A DNA stretch of 64,000 bases from Scandinavium sp036409475 (GCF_036409475.1 NZ_JAYRCK010000014.1:56138-120137); one strand, 5' to 3'; counted from the stretch's first letter, positions 8,371 through 17,561 are shown. The notes: generated from the sequence alone by a model not told the origin. Translations and numbers: made by a program.

Positions 8371-9870
8371 TTAGATGAGCTTCAGGCTGAGCCAGTACAA
8401 CACGCCGGAAAGGATAATCGCTGCTGGCAGGGTCAACACCCACGCCATCAGAATGTTGGTCACGGTTCGGCGCTGCAATCCGCCACCGTCAACGAGCATC
8501 GTACCGGCAACAGAGGACGACAGAACGTGAGTGGTGGACACCGGCATCCCGGTGTAGCTTGCCAGACCGATAGAGACGGCTGCGGTCATCTGCGCGGACA
8601 TGCCCTGAGCGTAGGTCATGCCTTTCTTACCGATTTTCTCGCCGATGGTAGTCGCCACGCGACGCCAGCCGATCATCGTACCAATGCCCAGCGCCAGTGC
8701 GACGGCCATGATAATCCAGATTGGCGCATACTCGATGGTATTGAGCATGTCGGTTTTGAGTTTCTTCAGCAGACGCTGATCGTCGGCGCTCACGTCAGGC
8801 AGCTTCGCCACTTTATCGGTGGTATCAGAGATGCACAGCATGATGCGACGCAGCTGGCTGCGCTGATCGACGCTCAGCTTGTCGTAGCTTTCGACATTGT
8901 TCGCCAGCATCCCTTTCACGCGGTTCAGCGCGTTAAGGGTATTGGCTGAGTGGCAATGGAACTCGTCAGGCGTGGTCGTGGTCGCTTCCGGTGAAGGAAT
9001 CCGTTGATCAACGCCGGTCACTTTTTTCAGCAGATCAGGATGCTGCTGGAAATAGATTTCGACGTTGTTCACGGCATCGCGGGTACGGGTAATGTCGTAA
9101 CCGGACGCATTCATGTTCACCACGAAACCAGCCGGTGCCACGCCAATCAGAACCAGCATCACCAGGCCAATGCCTTTCTGCCCGTCGTTTGCGCCATGAG
9201 AGAACGCCACGCCGATAGCGGAGAGGATCAGCGCAATACGGGTCCAGAATGGCGGCTTTTTCTTGCCGTCTCTCTTTTCACGTTCCGCTGGAGTGAGGTG
9301 AATGCGAGCGCGTTTTTTGGTGCCGCTCCAGTAACGACGCAGGATGAAGATTAACCCCCCCGCGACAACCAGACCGACAATCGGAGAGATAATCAGCGAG
9401 CCGAAAATGCCCATCACTTTCGGGATATTCAGCGCGTCAACCACCGAGGTGCCGGTCATCAGCGCATTGGTTAACCCAATCCCGATGATCGCCCCGATAA
9501 GCGTATGCGAACTGGATGCAGGCAGGCCGAAGTACCAGGTTCCTAGGTTCCAGATAATCGCGGCTAACAGCATCGAGAAGACCATGGCGAGACCATGGGC
9601 AGAGCCCATATTCAGCAGAAGATCCGTTGGCAGCATATGCACAATCGCATAGGCCACGCTCAGACCGCCTAACAGCACGCCAAAGAAGTTGAAGAGGGCC
9701 GCCATCACCACCGCGACCTGAGAACGCATAGCGCGGGTGTAGATAACGGTCGCTACTGCGTTTGCAGTGTCATGGAAGCCGTTAATCGCTTCGTAGAACA
9801 ACACAAACCCCAGAGCAAGCAATAATAAAAGCCCGGTATGGAGATCCAGGCCGGCAAATAAATGTAGCAT
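8371..9870 (-). CDS. pitA: Low-affinity inorganic phosphate/metal-phosphate transporter
   Basis: Inner-membrane symporter of the Pit family (PiT/SLC20) that brings in neutral metal-phosphate complexes with protons. The 499 residues equal E. coli PitA. The duplicated PiT signature is present: GFHDTANAVAT near the N-terminus and FSHGANDGQKGIG in the middle. The large cytoplasmic loop (about 185-370) and the final hydrophobic segments fit the family topology. It is convergent with uspB and divergent from yhiN, the E. coli arrangement. Confidence 0.97.
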   Translation of the reverse strand: MLHLFAGLDLHTGLLLLLALGFVLFYEAINGFHDTANAVATVIYTRAMRSQVAVVMAALFNFFGVLLGGLSVAYAIVHMLPTDLLLNMGSAHGLAMVFSMLLAAIIWNLGTWYFGLPASSSHTLIGAIIGIGLTNALMTGTSVVDALNIPKVMGIFGSLIISPIVGLVVAGGLIFILRRYWSGTKKRARIHLTPAEREKRDGKKKPPFWTRIALILSAIGVAFSHGANDGQKGIGLVMLVLIGVAPAGFVVNMNASGYDITRTRDAVNNVEIYFQQHPDLLKKVTGVDQRIPSPEATTTTPDEFHCHSANTLNALNRVKGMLANNVESYDKLSVDQRSQLRRIMLCISDTTDKVAKLPDVSADDQRLLKKLKTDMLNTIEYAPIWIIMAVALALGIGTMIGWRRVATTIGEKIGKKGMTYAQGMSAQMTAAVSIGLASYTGMPVSTTHVLSSSVAGTMLVDGGGLQRRTVTNILMAWVLTLPAAIILSGVLYWLSLKLI

Positions 9871-10099
9871 AGGACGTTACGCCATTTTGAGGACATGAAC
9901 GCGGCGCATTATCCAGGACAAACGCAGCGTGGGCAAAGAGAAATATAGACTTTTGTTGATATTTGTTCACTTCGGTAAAATTGCTGTCAGTAATTATCCT
10001 ATATGTTTCAACAGTATGACTGGTGATGAAGAAAATCTTACTGGTCGTACCCGCCGGTAAAATTTACACTTCCCGACATTCAAAGAAGAGGAAAAGTCT

Positions 10100-11305
10100 G
10101 TGGAAAGGTTTGATGCCATTGTTGTCGGTGCGGGCGCGGCGGGAATGTTTTGTGCGGCCCAGGCAGGGCAGGCCGGTGCGCGGGTGCTGCTGCTGGATAA
10201 CGGCAAAAAGCCTGGTCGCAAAATTTTAATGTCCGGCGGCGGGCGCTGTAACTTCACCAATATGTATGTCGAGCCCGCCGCTTACCTGAGCCAGAACCCG
10301 CATTTTTGCAAATCTGCGCTGGCGCGTTACACCCAATGGGATTTCATCGAGTTGGTCGGGAAGTACGGCATCGCCTGGCATGAGAAGACCCTTGGGCAGC
10401 TTTTCTGCGACGACTCCGCGGAGCAAATCGTCGATATGCTGGTGGCCGAATGCGCGAAAGGCAATGTCACAACGCGCCTGAGAACGGAAATTCTCAGCGT
10501 CGAGCGTGATGAAGAAGGCTACGTTTTACAGCTGAACGGCGATGCAGTGGCGGCGAAGAAGCTGGTTATCGCCAGCGGTGGTTTGTCGATGCCGGGTTTA
10601 GGCGCCTCACCGTTTGGCTACAAAATTGCCGAGCAGTTCGGCCTGAACGTGCTGCCGACGCGAGCGGGCCTGGTGCCGTTCACGCTGCATAAACCTTTGC
10701 TGGAACAGCTGCAGGTGCTGTCCGGCGTTTCTGTGCCTTCGGTGATCACCGCTGACGACGGCACGGTGTTCCGTGAGAATCTGCTGTTTACCCATCGCGG
10801 TTTGTCCGGCCCGGCAGTCCTGCAAATCTCCAGCTATTGGCTGCCGGGTGAATTCGTCAGCATCAACCTGCTGCCAGAATGCAGTCTGGATGAGTTCCTC
10901 AACGAGCAGCGTGCAGCACATCCAAATCAAAGCCTGAAAAATACGCTGGCGATGCAACTGCCGAAGCGTCTGGTCGAGTGCCTGCAACTCTTGGGGCAAA
11001 TTCCGGATGTGCAGTTGAAGCAGCTCAACAGCAAAAATCAGCAGCAGCTGGTTGAAACGCTGACAAACTGGCGAGTGCAGCCCAACGGCACTGAAGGCTA
11101 TCGCACGGCGGAAGTGACGCTCGGCGGCGTGGACACCAACGAACTCTCTTCCCGCACCATGGAAGCGCGCAAAGCTCCTGGTTTGTACTTCATCGGCGAA
11201 GTGATGGATGTAACGGGTTGGCTAGGCGGCTACAACTTCCAGTGGGCCTGGGCTTCTGCCTGGGCTTGTGCGCAGGCTTTGGTGGAGGCTTTGGTGGAGG
11301 CGTAA
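10100..11305 (+). CDS. yhiN: YhiN/HI0933-family flavoprotein
   Basis: Predicted FAD-binding oxidoreductase of the HI0933/BaiN family; its reaction in enterobacteria is not established. The start is GTG at 10100, giving MERFDAIVVGAGAAG with the dinucleotide-binding GAGAAG at 10-15. AAGAGGAAAAG lies upstream. The 401 residues compare with 400 in E. coli. Conserved stretches SGGGRCNFTN and FIGEVMDVTGWLGGYNFQWAW are family hallmarks. The last codons carry a perfect 12-base tandem repeat (11276-11287, 11288-11299), giving the ALVEALVEA tail. Confidence 0.95.
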   Translation: MERFDAIVVGAGAAGMFCAAQAGQAGARVLLLDNGKKPGRKILMSGGGRCNFTNMYVEPAAYLSQNPHFCKSALARYTQWDFIELVGKYGIAWHEKTLGQLFCDDSAEQIVDMLVAECAKGNVTTRLRTEILSVERDEEGYVLQLNGDAVAAKKLVIASGGLSMPGLGASPFGYKIAEQFGLNVLPTRAGLVPFTLHKPLLEQLQVLSGVSVPSVITADDGTVFRENLLFTHRGLSGPAVLQISSYWLPGEFVSINLLPECSLDEFLNEQRAAHPNQSLKNTLAMQLPKRLVECLQLLGQIPDVQLKQLNSKNQQQLVETLTNWRVQPNGTEGYRTAEVTLGGVDTNELSSRTMEARKAPGLYFIGEVMDVTGWLGGYNFQWAWASAWACAQALVEALVEA

Positions 11306-11496
11306 TTCTGCTCTGCGACGGGTGATACCTGAGATGTCTCTCTAAACGGAGGGATGTCAGGCCTGTTACCTGAGGTTTTTTTTGGAATGAAATGAATTCA
11401 AATTGTTTAAAATTCAGAAACAATTCCCTTCTTTTATCATGGGTATGGTTCAGGTAGCATTTGCAGCCCAGTCACGGATGACCACATAGAGCACGC
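11306..11496. other. Gene-free stretch after yhiN
   Basis: 191 bases. A T8 run at 11376-11383 follows a repeated TACCTGAG (about 11328 and 11367), and a weak stem CCTGA/TCAGG spans the first part; this is a possible yhiN terminator. The rest is AT-rich, becoming the upstream region of the small membrane ORF. Confidence 0.4.
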
Positions 11497-11676
11497 ATGA
11501 GCCTTTTTACTATTCTTTTGATTACCTTTGCCGCTAAGACCCTGATTTCTTTTGTTGTTTATCTTAAAACTAAACACGTGATCGCACGCATGAGCCTACC
11601 TGCTAAAGGGATGGTGATTAGCAGTAGCTGGCTATTCAGCTATGGCATTTCCCAGCTTGTTGAAGAATTTACCTGA
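11497..11676 (+). CDS. Predicted 59-residue single-span membrane protein
   Basis: ATG at 11497, TGA at 11674-11676. The product begins MSLFTILLITFAAKTLISFV and is hydrophobic over about residues 2-22. It then turns basic (YLKTKHVIAR) and ends in a mixed tail (LFSYGISQLVEEFT). The hydrophobic-then-positive layout suggests a small inner-membrane protein with its C-terminus inside, but this is inference. No strong Shine-Dalgarno sequence is visible. I do not recognise it. It lies 190 bases after yhiN and ahead of a 9-bp hairpin. It could be a chance frame, though the composition favours a real small protein. Confidence 0.45.
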   Translation: MSLFTILLITFAAKTLISFVVYLKTKHVIARMSLPAKGMVISSSWLFSYGISQLVEEFT

Positions 11677-11925
11677 CCACCGTGCCAGGCAGCACCCGGC
11701 GAACAGCCAGCAGATGGCTGTTCCGGTAAGGGTTGCTTAGCCTTTTTCCCTTTTTTGAGCTGTGCCGTCGTCGTACGCGGCTGAATAATCGTAAAAGCTT
11801 CCTGATAAAGTCGTTATTTATAATGGAAATGTTGATGATTGGGTGAAATATAACTGCAGTTGAACCTACTTATTTTATGTAAAGGGAATAAGGTCAAATA
11901 TTCAATATGTGTTTTGAAAAAATCC
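11677..11925. other. Gene-free stretch with one hairpin
   Basis: 249 bases. A perfect 9-bp stem GAACAGCCA (11701-11709) / TGGCTGTTC (11715-11723) has a 5-base loop. It is followed within 20-35 bases by two pyrimidine runs (CCTTTTTCCCTTTTTTG), giving a plausible terminator for the small ORF. The remainder is AT-rich and featureless. Confidence 0.5.
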
Positions 11926-12165
11926 TTATTGAATATCATTTTGTTCTGAATTTGTCGCGACTGTTTTGATGTAAATCTGGCTAATCAGGTCGTGAAGCTG
12001 AGAGCCGTTGCTGTGTGAGATGGCGGTTTTGATGCGCAACATTGCCAGCGTGTTTTTCGACTTCATACGCAGCTTGTGTTGAATATTTAGGCTGGAGACG
12101 GAAGTTCCTTTTGTGTCTTCGACGAAACCCCGTCGGACGAAGGCGGTGAACATTTCGGTTTTCAC
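11926..12165 (-). CDS. Doubtful 79-residue ORF of unknown function
   Basis: Open frame with GTG at 12165 (MKTEMFTAFVRRGF) or ATG at 12153. It is basic and rich in Ser, Lys and Ile, with no signal peptide or membrane span. No convincing ribosome binding site is seen for either start. I recognise no domain. It points away from the arn promoter and ends in an AT-rich region. It may be a real small gene, the remnant of a larger one, or chance. Confidence 0.3.
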   Translation of the reverse strand: MKTEMFTAFVRRGFVEDTKGTSVSSLNIQHKLRMKSKNTLAMLRIKTAISHSNGSQLHDLISQIYIKTVATNSEQNDIQ

Positions 12166-12255
12166 GAACTATCCATGTTAAAGCAACCAGAAGGGGCGGG
12201 GAATTAAATGTGAAATGTGACGAAGTTCATTAAATAGCGTGCAGAATATATTTCC

Positions 12256-12272
12256 CGTTTAGCATCCGTTGA
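12256..12272 (+). promoter_or_regulatory. Possible PhoP box
   Basis: CGTTTA (12256-12261), 5 bases, CGTTGA (12267-12272), compared with the PhoP direct repeat (G/T)GTTTA-N5-(G/T)GTTTA. Nine of twelve positions agree. An overlapping TTGACA (12269-12274) is followed after 15 bases by TAGGAT, a weak promoter. The arn operon is under PhoPQ influence in relatives, but this match alone is modest. Confidence 0.4.
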
Positions 12273-12405
12273 CATTATTAACAAAACCTTAGGATGACAG
12301 TTTTATTAAGCTTCGATAAAAATTTATTTCACTGACAAAAAGGCGCGTCACATAACTCTATGAAAAATTTGAATTTGCCTTGATTTTTCGCCCGCCATGG
12401 TCTTT

Positions 12406-12448
12406 CTTAATACTATCCTAATAAACTTTGACTACTTTTGAGTACATT
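12406..12448 (+). promoter_or_regulatory. PmrA (BasR) box and -10 of the arn operon
   Basis: CTTAAT (12406-12411), 5-base spacer, CCTAAT (12417-12422) matches the PmrA half-site pair CTTAA-N6-CTTAA type. It is followed after 20 bases by TACATT (12443-12448) as the -10. This is the layout of PmrA-activated promoters, where the box covers the -35 region. It fits control of arn by the PmrAB two-component system. Confidence 0.75.
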
Positions 12449-12559
12449 GAACTGGCGTTTATAAAACACGGCCATTTGACCCACTTTATTTTTACTTCGT
12501 TTAACTTCATAAGCGCACGATAGTCGCGTTATTCCCACTATTCTGGGTGAGGACAGTCA

Positions 12560-13699
12560 ATGAGTGAATTTCTACCCTTCTCACGTCCCTCAATGGGCGA
12601 CGAGGAGTTTGCTGCGCTTAAAGAGGTGCTGCAGTCTGGATGGATAACCACCGGGCCAAAAAATCAGCAGCTCGAAGAGGCATTTTGCACCCTGACCGGA
12701 AATCGCCATGCGATAGCGGTAAGTTCCGCAACCGGCGGGATGCACGTCACGCTGATGGCGCTTGATATCGGCCCTGGCGACGAAGTGATTACCCCTTCGC
12801 AAACCTGGGTTTCCACCCTCAACATGATTGAACTGCTTGGCGCGACGCCAGTGATGATCGATGTTGACCACGACACCCTGATGGTGACGCCGGAAGCGGT
12901 TGCTGCGGCTATCACCCCGAAAACCAAAGCGATTATCCCTGTTCATTACGCTGGCGCGCCGTGTGATATCGACGGTATTCGCGCCGTGGCGGAACAACAC
13001 GGCATTCCAGTGATTGAAGATGCGGCCCATGCGGCGGGCACTGACTACAAAGGCCACCACGTTGGGGGCAAAGGCACCGCCATTTTCTCTTTCCACGCGA
13101 TCAAAAACATGACCTGCGCGGAAGGGGGCTTAGTGGTGACGGATAACGATCAACTGGCTAATCGCATTCGCAGCCTGAAATTCCACGGGCTAGGCGTTGA
13201 TGCCTACGACCGTCAGACTCACGGCCGAGCGCCGCAGGCAGAGGTGATTTCCCCTGGCTTCAAGTACAACCTGGCGGACATCAACGCGGCCATCGCTCTG
13301 GTGCAGCTCGACAAGCTCCCGGAAGCGAACCGTAAACGTGAAGCCATTGCTCAGCGTTATTTGAAAGAGCTGGCCGACACGCCCTTCCAGCCGCTGACGA
13401 TTCCTGCCTGGCCGCACCAGCACGCCTGGCACCTGTTTATCATTCGTGTGGATGAAGCTCGCTGTGGCATCAGCCGTGACGGCCTGATGGAGCAGCTCAA
13501 AGCGCAGGGCATTGGCACTGGCCTGCATTTCCGCGCGGCACACACCCAAAAATACTATCGCGAACGCTACCCGAATCTCTCTCTGCCAAACACGGAGTGG
13601 AACAGCGCGCGCATCTGTTCATTGCCTCTTTTCCCGGATATGACTCATGACGACACAACCCGCGTCATTTCTGCGCTCCGTCAGCTCGCAGGACATTGA
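12560..13699 (+). CDS. arnB: UDP-4-amino-4-deoxy-L-arabinose-oxoglutarate aminotransferase
   Basis: PLP-dependent transaminase converting UDP-Ara4O (made by ArnA) to UDP-L-Ara4N in the cytoplasm. The 379 residues match the family. The PLP lysine is in SFHAIKNMTCAEGG, and the DegT/DnrJ/EryC1 features VHYAGAPCDIDGI and EDAAHAAG are present. GGTGAGGACAG lies before the ATG. It is the first gene of arnBCADTEF behind a PmrA-like promoter; its stop is one base from arnC. Confidence 0.97.
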   Translation: MSEFLPFSRPSMGDEEFAALKEVLQSGWITTGPKNQQLEEAFCTLTGNRHAIAVSSATGGMHVTLMALDIGPGDEVITPSQTWVSTLNMIELLGATPVMIDVDHDTLMVTPEAVAAAITPKTKAIIPVHYAGAPCDIDGIRAVAEQHGIPVIEDAAHAAGTDYKGHHVGGKGTAIFSFHAIKNMTCAEGGLVVTDNDQLANRIRSLKFHGLGVDAYDRQTHGRAPQAEVISPGFKYNLADINAAIALVQLDKLPEANRKREAIAQRYLKELADTPFQPLTIPAWPHQHAWHLFIIRVDEARCGISRDGLMEQLKAQGIGTGLHFRAAHTQKYYRERYPNLSLPNTEWNSARICSLPLFPDMTHDDTTRVISALRQLAGH

Positions 13700-13700
13700 T

Positions 13701-14684
13701 ATGTTTGAAACCCCGAAAGTGAAAAAAGTCTCGGTGGTTATTCCTGTTTATAACGAACAGGAGAGCCTGCCAGAGCTGATTCGTCGTACTGATGCCGCTT
13801 GCGCCACGCTGAACCGAGACTATGAAATTCTGTTAGTCGACGACGGCAGCAGCGATGATTCCGCACGCATGCTGTGCCTTGCCGCTGAAGCGCCGGGCAG
13901 CCATGTGGTCGCGGTGTTGTTGAACCGTAACTACGGCCAGCACTCGGCAATTATGGCTGGTTTCAGCCATGTCACAGGCGACCTGATCATTACGCTGGAT
14001 GCTGACCTGCAAAACCCACCGGAAGAAATTCCGCGTCTGGTTGAAAAGGCGGATGAAGGCTATGACGTGGTCGGCACCGTGCGTCAGAACCGTCAGGACA
14101 GCATCTTCCGTAAAACCGCTTCGAAGACGATTAACCGCCTTATTCAGCGCACTACCGGTAAAGCGATGGGCGACTACGGCTGCATGCTGCGTGCCTATCG
14201 CCGTCATATCGTTGACGCGATGCTCAACTGCCACGAACGCAGCACCTTTATTCCGATCCTCGCCAACACCTTTGCGCGTCGCGCCGTCGAGATCCCGGTG
14301 ATGCACGCTGAGCGTGAGTTTGGCGATTCCAAATACAGCTTTATGCGTCTTATCAACCTGATGTACGACCTGGTGACCTGTCTGACCACCACGCCGCTGC
14401 GTCTGTTGAGCGTGGTTGGCAGCATTATCGCGGTGGCGGGTTTCGCCTTCGCTCTGCTGCTGGTCGTGCTGCGTCTGGCCTTCGGTGCTGAATGGGCAGG
14501 CGATGGTTTGTTCCTGCTGTTCGCGGTGCTGTTTATGTTCATCGGCGCGCAGTTCGTCGGTATGGGTTTGCTTGGGGAATATATCGGCCGCATCTATAAC
14601 GATGTCCGTGCTCGTCCCCGCTATTTTATTCAACGTGTTGTCCGTCAGGAAAGCCTGACGACTGAAGAGGAAGATCGTTCATGA
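13701..14684 (+). CDS. arnC: Undecaprenyl-phosphate 4-deoxy-4-formamido-L-arabinose transferase
   Basis: GT2-family glycosyltransferase that loads formylated Ara4N onto undecaprenyl phosphate at the inner membrane. The start at 13701 (MFETPKVKKVSVVIPVYNEQ) follows the arnB stop by one base and gives 327 residues (E. coli 322). A longer frame from 13647 overlaps arnB and is rejected. The catalytic domain shows LLVDDGSSDDS and LDADLQNPPEEIP. Two C-terminal membrane spans lie at about 235-300. Its end overlaps arnA by 4 bases. Confidence 0.96.
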   Translation: MFETPKVKKVSVVIPVYNEQESLPELIRRTDAACATLNRDYEILLVDDGSSDDSARMLCLAAEAPGSHVVAVLLNRNYGQHSAIMAGFSHVTGDLIITLDADLQNPPEEIPRLVEKADEGYDVVGTVRQNRQDSIFRKTASKTINRLIQRTTGKAMGDYGCMLRAYRRHIVDAMLNCHERSTFIPILANTFARRAVEIPVMHAEREFGDSKYSFMRLINLMYDLVTCLTTTPLRLLSVVGSIIAVAGFAFALLLVVLRLAFGAEWAGDGLFLLFAVLFMFIGAQFVGMGLLGEYIGRIYNDVRARPRYFIQRVVRQESLTTEEEDRS

Positions 14685-16663
14685 AAGCTGTTGTATTCGC
14701 CTATCACGATATGGGTTGCACTGGTATTCAGGCCCTGCTGGACGCCGGATATGACATCGCGGCCATTTTTACTCACCCGGATAATGCTGGTGAAAACCAC
14801 TTCTTCGGTTCCGTTGCTCGCCTGGCGGCAGAGCAGGGGATCAGCGTTTATGCGCCAGAAGATGTGAATCACCCGCTGTGGGTTGATCGCATTCGCGAGA
14901 TGAGCCCGGATGTGATTTTCTCTTTCTACTATCGCAACCTGCTTGGCGAAGAAATCCTCAATACTGCACCGAAGGGCGCCTTTAACCTGCACGGTTCTCT
15001 GCTGCCAAAATACCGTGGTCGCGCACCGTTGAACTGGGTGCTGGTGAACGGTGAGAAAGAAACGGGTGTGACTCTGCATCGCATGATTAATCGTGCCGAT
15101 GCCGGTGATATCGTGGCGCAGGAAGTGGTCGCGATTGAAGAAAACGACGTAGCGCTGACGCTGCATCGCAAACTGTGTACTGCTGCTCAGACTCTGCTGC
15201 GTGATGCTCTGCCGCAAATCCTGAACGGCAAAACCGTTGAAAAAGCACAGGACGAAAGCCAGGCGACTGTGGTGGGGCGTCGTACGCCAGAAGACGGTCG
15301 TCTTATCTGGGAACAGCCTGCTGAAGCGCTGCACAATCTGGTGCGTGCGGTGTCCGATCCGTGGCCGGGCGCGTACGGTTTTGTCGGCACCAACAAATTT
15401 ATCGTCTGGAAATCTCGCGTGCGTCACGATGTCGCCGCAGCAAAACCGGGCACCGTTATCTCTGCTTCTCCGCTGATCGTCGCGTGTGGTCAGGGCGCGC
15501 TGGAAATCCTGACCGGTCAGAGCGACAAAGGCGTTTACATGCAAGGCGCTCAACTGGCTCAGGCGCTGGGCCTGGTGACCGGTGCGCTGCTGTCGAGCTA
15601 TCCGTTTGTGGCGGTTAAGCGTCGTACTCGCGTGCTGATCCTCGGCGTGAACGGTTTCATCGGTAACCACCTGACTGAACGCCTGCTGAAAGATGACAAC
15701 TACGAAATCTACGGTCTGGATATCGGATCTGACGCGATCAGCCGTTTCCTCGATAACCCGCGCTTCCACTTCGTTGAAGGCGATATCAGCATTCACTCCG
15801 AGTGGATTGAATATCACATCAAGAAATGTGACGTAGTGCTGCCACTGGTCGCTATCGCCACGCCGATTGAGTACACCCGTAACCCGCTGCGCGTGTTCGA
15901 ACTCGACTTCGAAGAGAACCTGAAAATCATCCGTGACTGCGTGAAATACAACAAGCGCATCATCTTCCCGTCCACTTCAGAAGTGTACGGCATGTGTACG
16001 GATAAGAACTTCGACGAAGACACCTCCAACCTGGTTGTCGGGCCAATCAACAAACAGCGCTGGATTTACTCTGTGTCCAAACAGCTGCTGGACCGCGTTA
16101 TCTGGGCTTACGGCGACAAAGCAGGTCTGAAATTCACCCTGTTCCGTCCGTTTAACTGGATGGGGCCACGCCTGGACAGCCTGAATTCTGCGCGTATCGG
16201 TAGCTCTCGTGCGATTACGCAACTGATTCTGAACCTGGTTGAAGGCTCGCCAATCAAGCTTATCGAAGGCGGCAAGCAGAAGCGTTGCTTCACTGATATC
16301 AGCGACGGTATCGAAGCGCTGTTCCGCATCATCGAGAACAAAGAAGGGCGCTGCGACGGGCAAATCGTCAACATCGGTAACCCGGACAACGAAGCGAGCA
16401 TCAAAGAGCTGGCTGAAATGCTGCTCGACTGCTTCGAACGTCACCCGCTGCGTAACCAGTTCCCGCCGTTCGCCGGTTTCCGTGAAGTGGAAAGCAGCGA
16501 CTACTACGGGAAAGGCTATCAGGACGTTGAGCACCGTAAGCCAAGCATTCGCAATGCTAAGCGTTGCCTCGACTGGCAGCCGACAGTGGAAATGCAACAG
16601 ACCGTTGAAGAAACTCTGGACTTCTTCCTGCGCACCGTCGAGTTAACGGAAACCCCAAAATGA
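14681..16663 (+). CDS. arnA: Bifunctional UDP-Ara4N formyltransferase/UDP-glucuronate decarboxylase
   Basis: Two enzymes in one 660-residue chain, the E. coli length. The N-terminal domain (about 1-300) is a 10-formyl-THF-dependent formyltransferase with the catalytic His in NLHGSLLPKYRGRAP. The C-terminal domain (about 315-660) oxidatively decarboxylates UDP-glucuronate, with the NAD-binding GVNGFIG and the Tyr/Lys pair YSVSK. It starts on ATGA shared with the arnC stop, so translation is coupled. Confidence 0.98.
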   Translation: MKAVVFAYHDMGCTGIQALLDAGYDIAAIFTHPDNAGENHFFGSVARLAAEQGISVYAPEDVNHPLWVDRIREMSPDVIFSFYYRNLLGEEILNTAPKGAFNLHGSLLPKYRGRAPLNWVLVNGEKETGVTLHRMINRADAGDIVAQEVVAIEENDVALTLHRKLCTAAQTLLRDALPQILNGKTVEKAQDESQATVVGRRTPEDGRLIWEQPAEALHNLVRAVSDPWPGAYGFVGTNKFIVWKSRVRHDVAAAKPGTVISASPLIVACGQGALEILTGQSDKGVYMQGAQLAQALGLVTGALLSSYPFVAVKRRTRVLILGVNGFIGNHLTERLLKDDNYEIYGLDIGSDAISRFLDNPRFHFVEGDISIHSEWIEYHIKKCDVVLPLVAIATPIEYTRNPLRVFELDFEENLKIIRDCVKYNKRIIFPSTSEVYGMCTDKNFDEDTSNLVVGPINKQRWIYSVSKQLLDRVIWAYGDKAGLKFTLFRPFNWMGPRLDSLNSARIGSSRAITQLILNLVEGSPIKLIEGGKQKRCFTDISDGIEALFRIIENKEGRCDGQIVNIGNPDNEASIKELAEMLLDCFERHPLRNQFPPFAGFREVESSDYYGKGYQDVEHRKPSIRNAKRCLDWQPTVEMQQTVEETLDFFLRTVELTETPK

Positions 16664-17556
16664 GGCAGAAGGTTGGCTTACGCGTTGATGTAGATACCTT
16701 TCGCGGAACGCGCGATGGGGTGCCGCGCCTGCTGGACATTTTCCAGCGGCACGGCATTCAGGCCAGCTTCTTTTTTAGCGTTGGGCCTGACAACATGGGG
16801 CGCCACTTGTGGCGCCTGCTAAAGCCGAAGTTCTTGTGGAAAATGCTGCGCTCACGCGCGGCATCGCTGTATGGCTGGGACATCCTGCTCGCGGGCACAG
16901 CCTGGCCGGGGAAAAATATCGGCACGCCAAATGCCGATATCATCCGCGCCACGGCGCAGGCGCATGAAGTGGGTCTTCATGCCTGGGATCACCATCGCTG
17001 GCAAATGTGGAGCGGCGTGTGGGGGCAACCTGAGCTGGAAGCGGAAATCGCCCGAGGATTGCAGGCGCTGGAAGCCATTATCCAGACACCCGTGACCTGC
17101 TCAGCGGTCGCTGGCTGGCGTGCAGATGGCCGGGTAGTGCAAGCCAAAGAAGGGTTTGATTTCCTCTACAACAGCGACTGTCGCGGCACTCGTCCTTTCC
17201 TTCCTGTTCTTGAGGATGGAAAAACGGGCACCGTACAAATCCCGGTCACACTGCCGACCTGGGATGAAGCCGTGGGCGTTGAGGTTAGCGCTGAAGGATT
17301 TAACGACTGGCTGATTGACCGCATCCATAAAGATCGTGGTGTGCCGGTGTATACCCTTCACGCTGAAGTGGAAGGGATTATCGGTGCAGAGCAGTTTGAG
17401 CAGCTCCTGCAACAAGCGGAGGACGAGGGCATCGAGTTTTGCCCGCTGAGCGAACTGCTACCGGATGACTTTAGGACGCTACCCAAAGGGAATGTGGTAC
17501 GTGGCGAACTGGCGGGCCGGGAAGGCTGGTTAGGACAAGAACAACTTTTGGGATAA
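16660..17556 (+). CDS. arnD: 4-deoxy-4-formamido-L-arabinose-phosphoundecaprenol deformylase
   Basis: NodB-type polysaccharide deacetylase-fold enzyme that removes the formyl group from the undecaprenyl-linked sugar. It begins MRQKVGLRVDVDTFRGTRDG; the DVDTF aspartates are metal/catalytic residues. GLHAWDHHRW is the second metal motif. The 298 residues compare with 296 in E. coli. The start overlaps the arnA stop by 4 bases. Confidence 0.96.
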   Translation: MRQKVGLRVDVDTFRGTRDGVPRLLDIFQRHGIQASFFFSVGPDNMGRHLWRLLKPKFLWKMLRSRAASLYGWDILLAGTAWPGKNIGTPNADIIRATAQAHEVGLHAWDHHRWQMWSGVWGQPELEAEIARGLQALEAIIQTPVTCSAVAGWRADGRVVQAKEGFDFLYNSDCRGTRPFLPVLEDGKTGTVQIPVTLPTWDEAVGVEVSAEGFNDWLIDRIHKDRGVPVYTLHAEVEGIIGAEQFEQLLQQAEDEGIEFCPLSELLPDDFRTLPKGNVVRGELAGREGWLGQEQLLG

Positions 17557-17561
17557 GCCTG

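Larger units (their letters stand above)
12166..12559. other. arn operon upstream region
   Basis: 394 bases, AT-rich, without a gene. It holds a PhoP-like direct repeat (12256-12272), a PmrA-like box (12406-12422) and a -10-like TACATT at 12443-12448. The arnB leader then runs about 105 bases to GGTGAGGACAG just before the arnB start. Confidence 0.7.
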
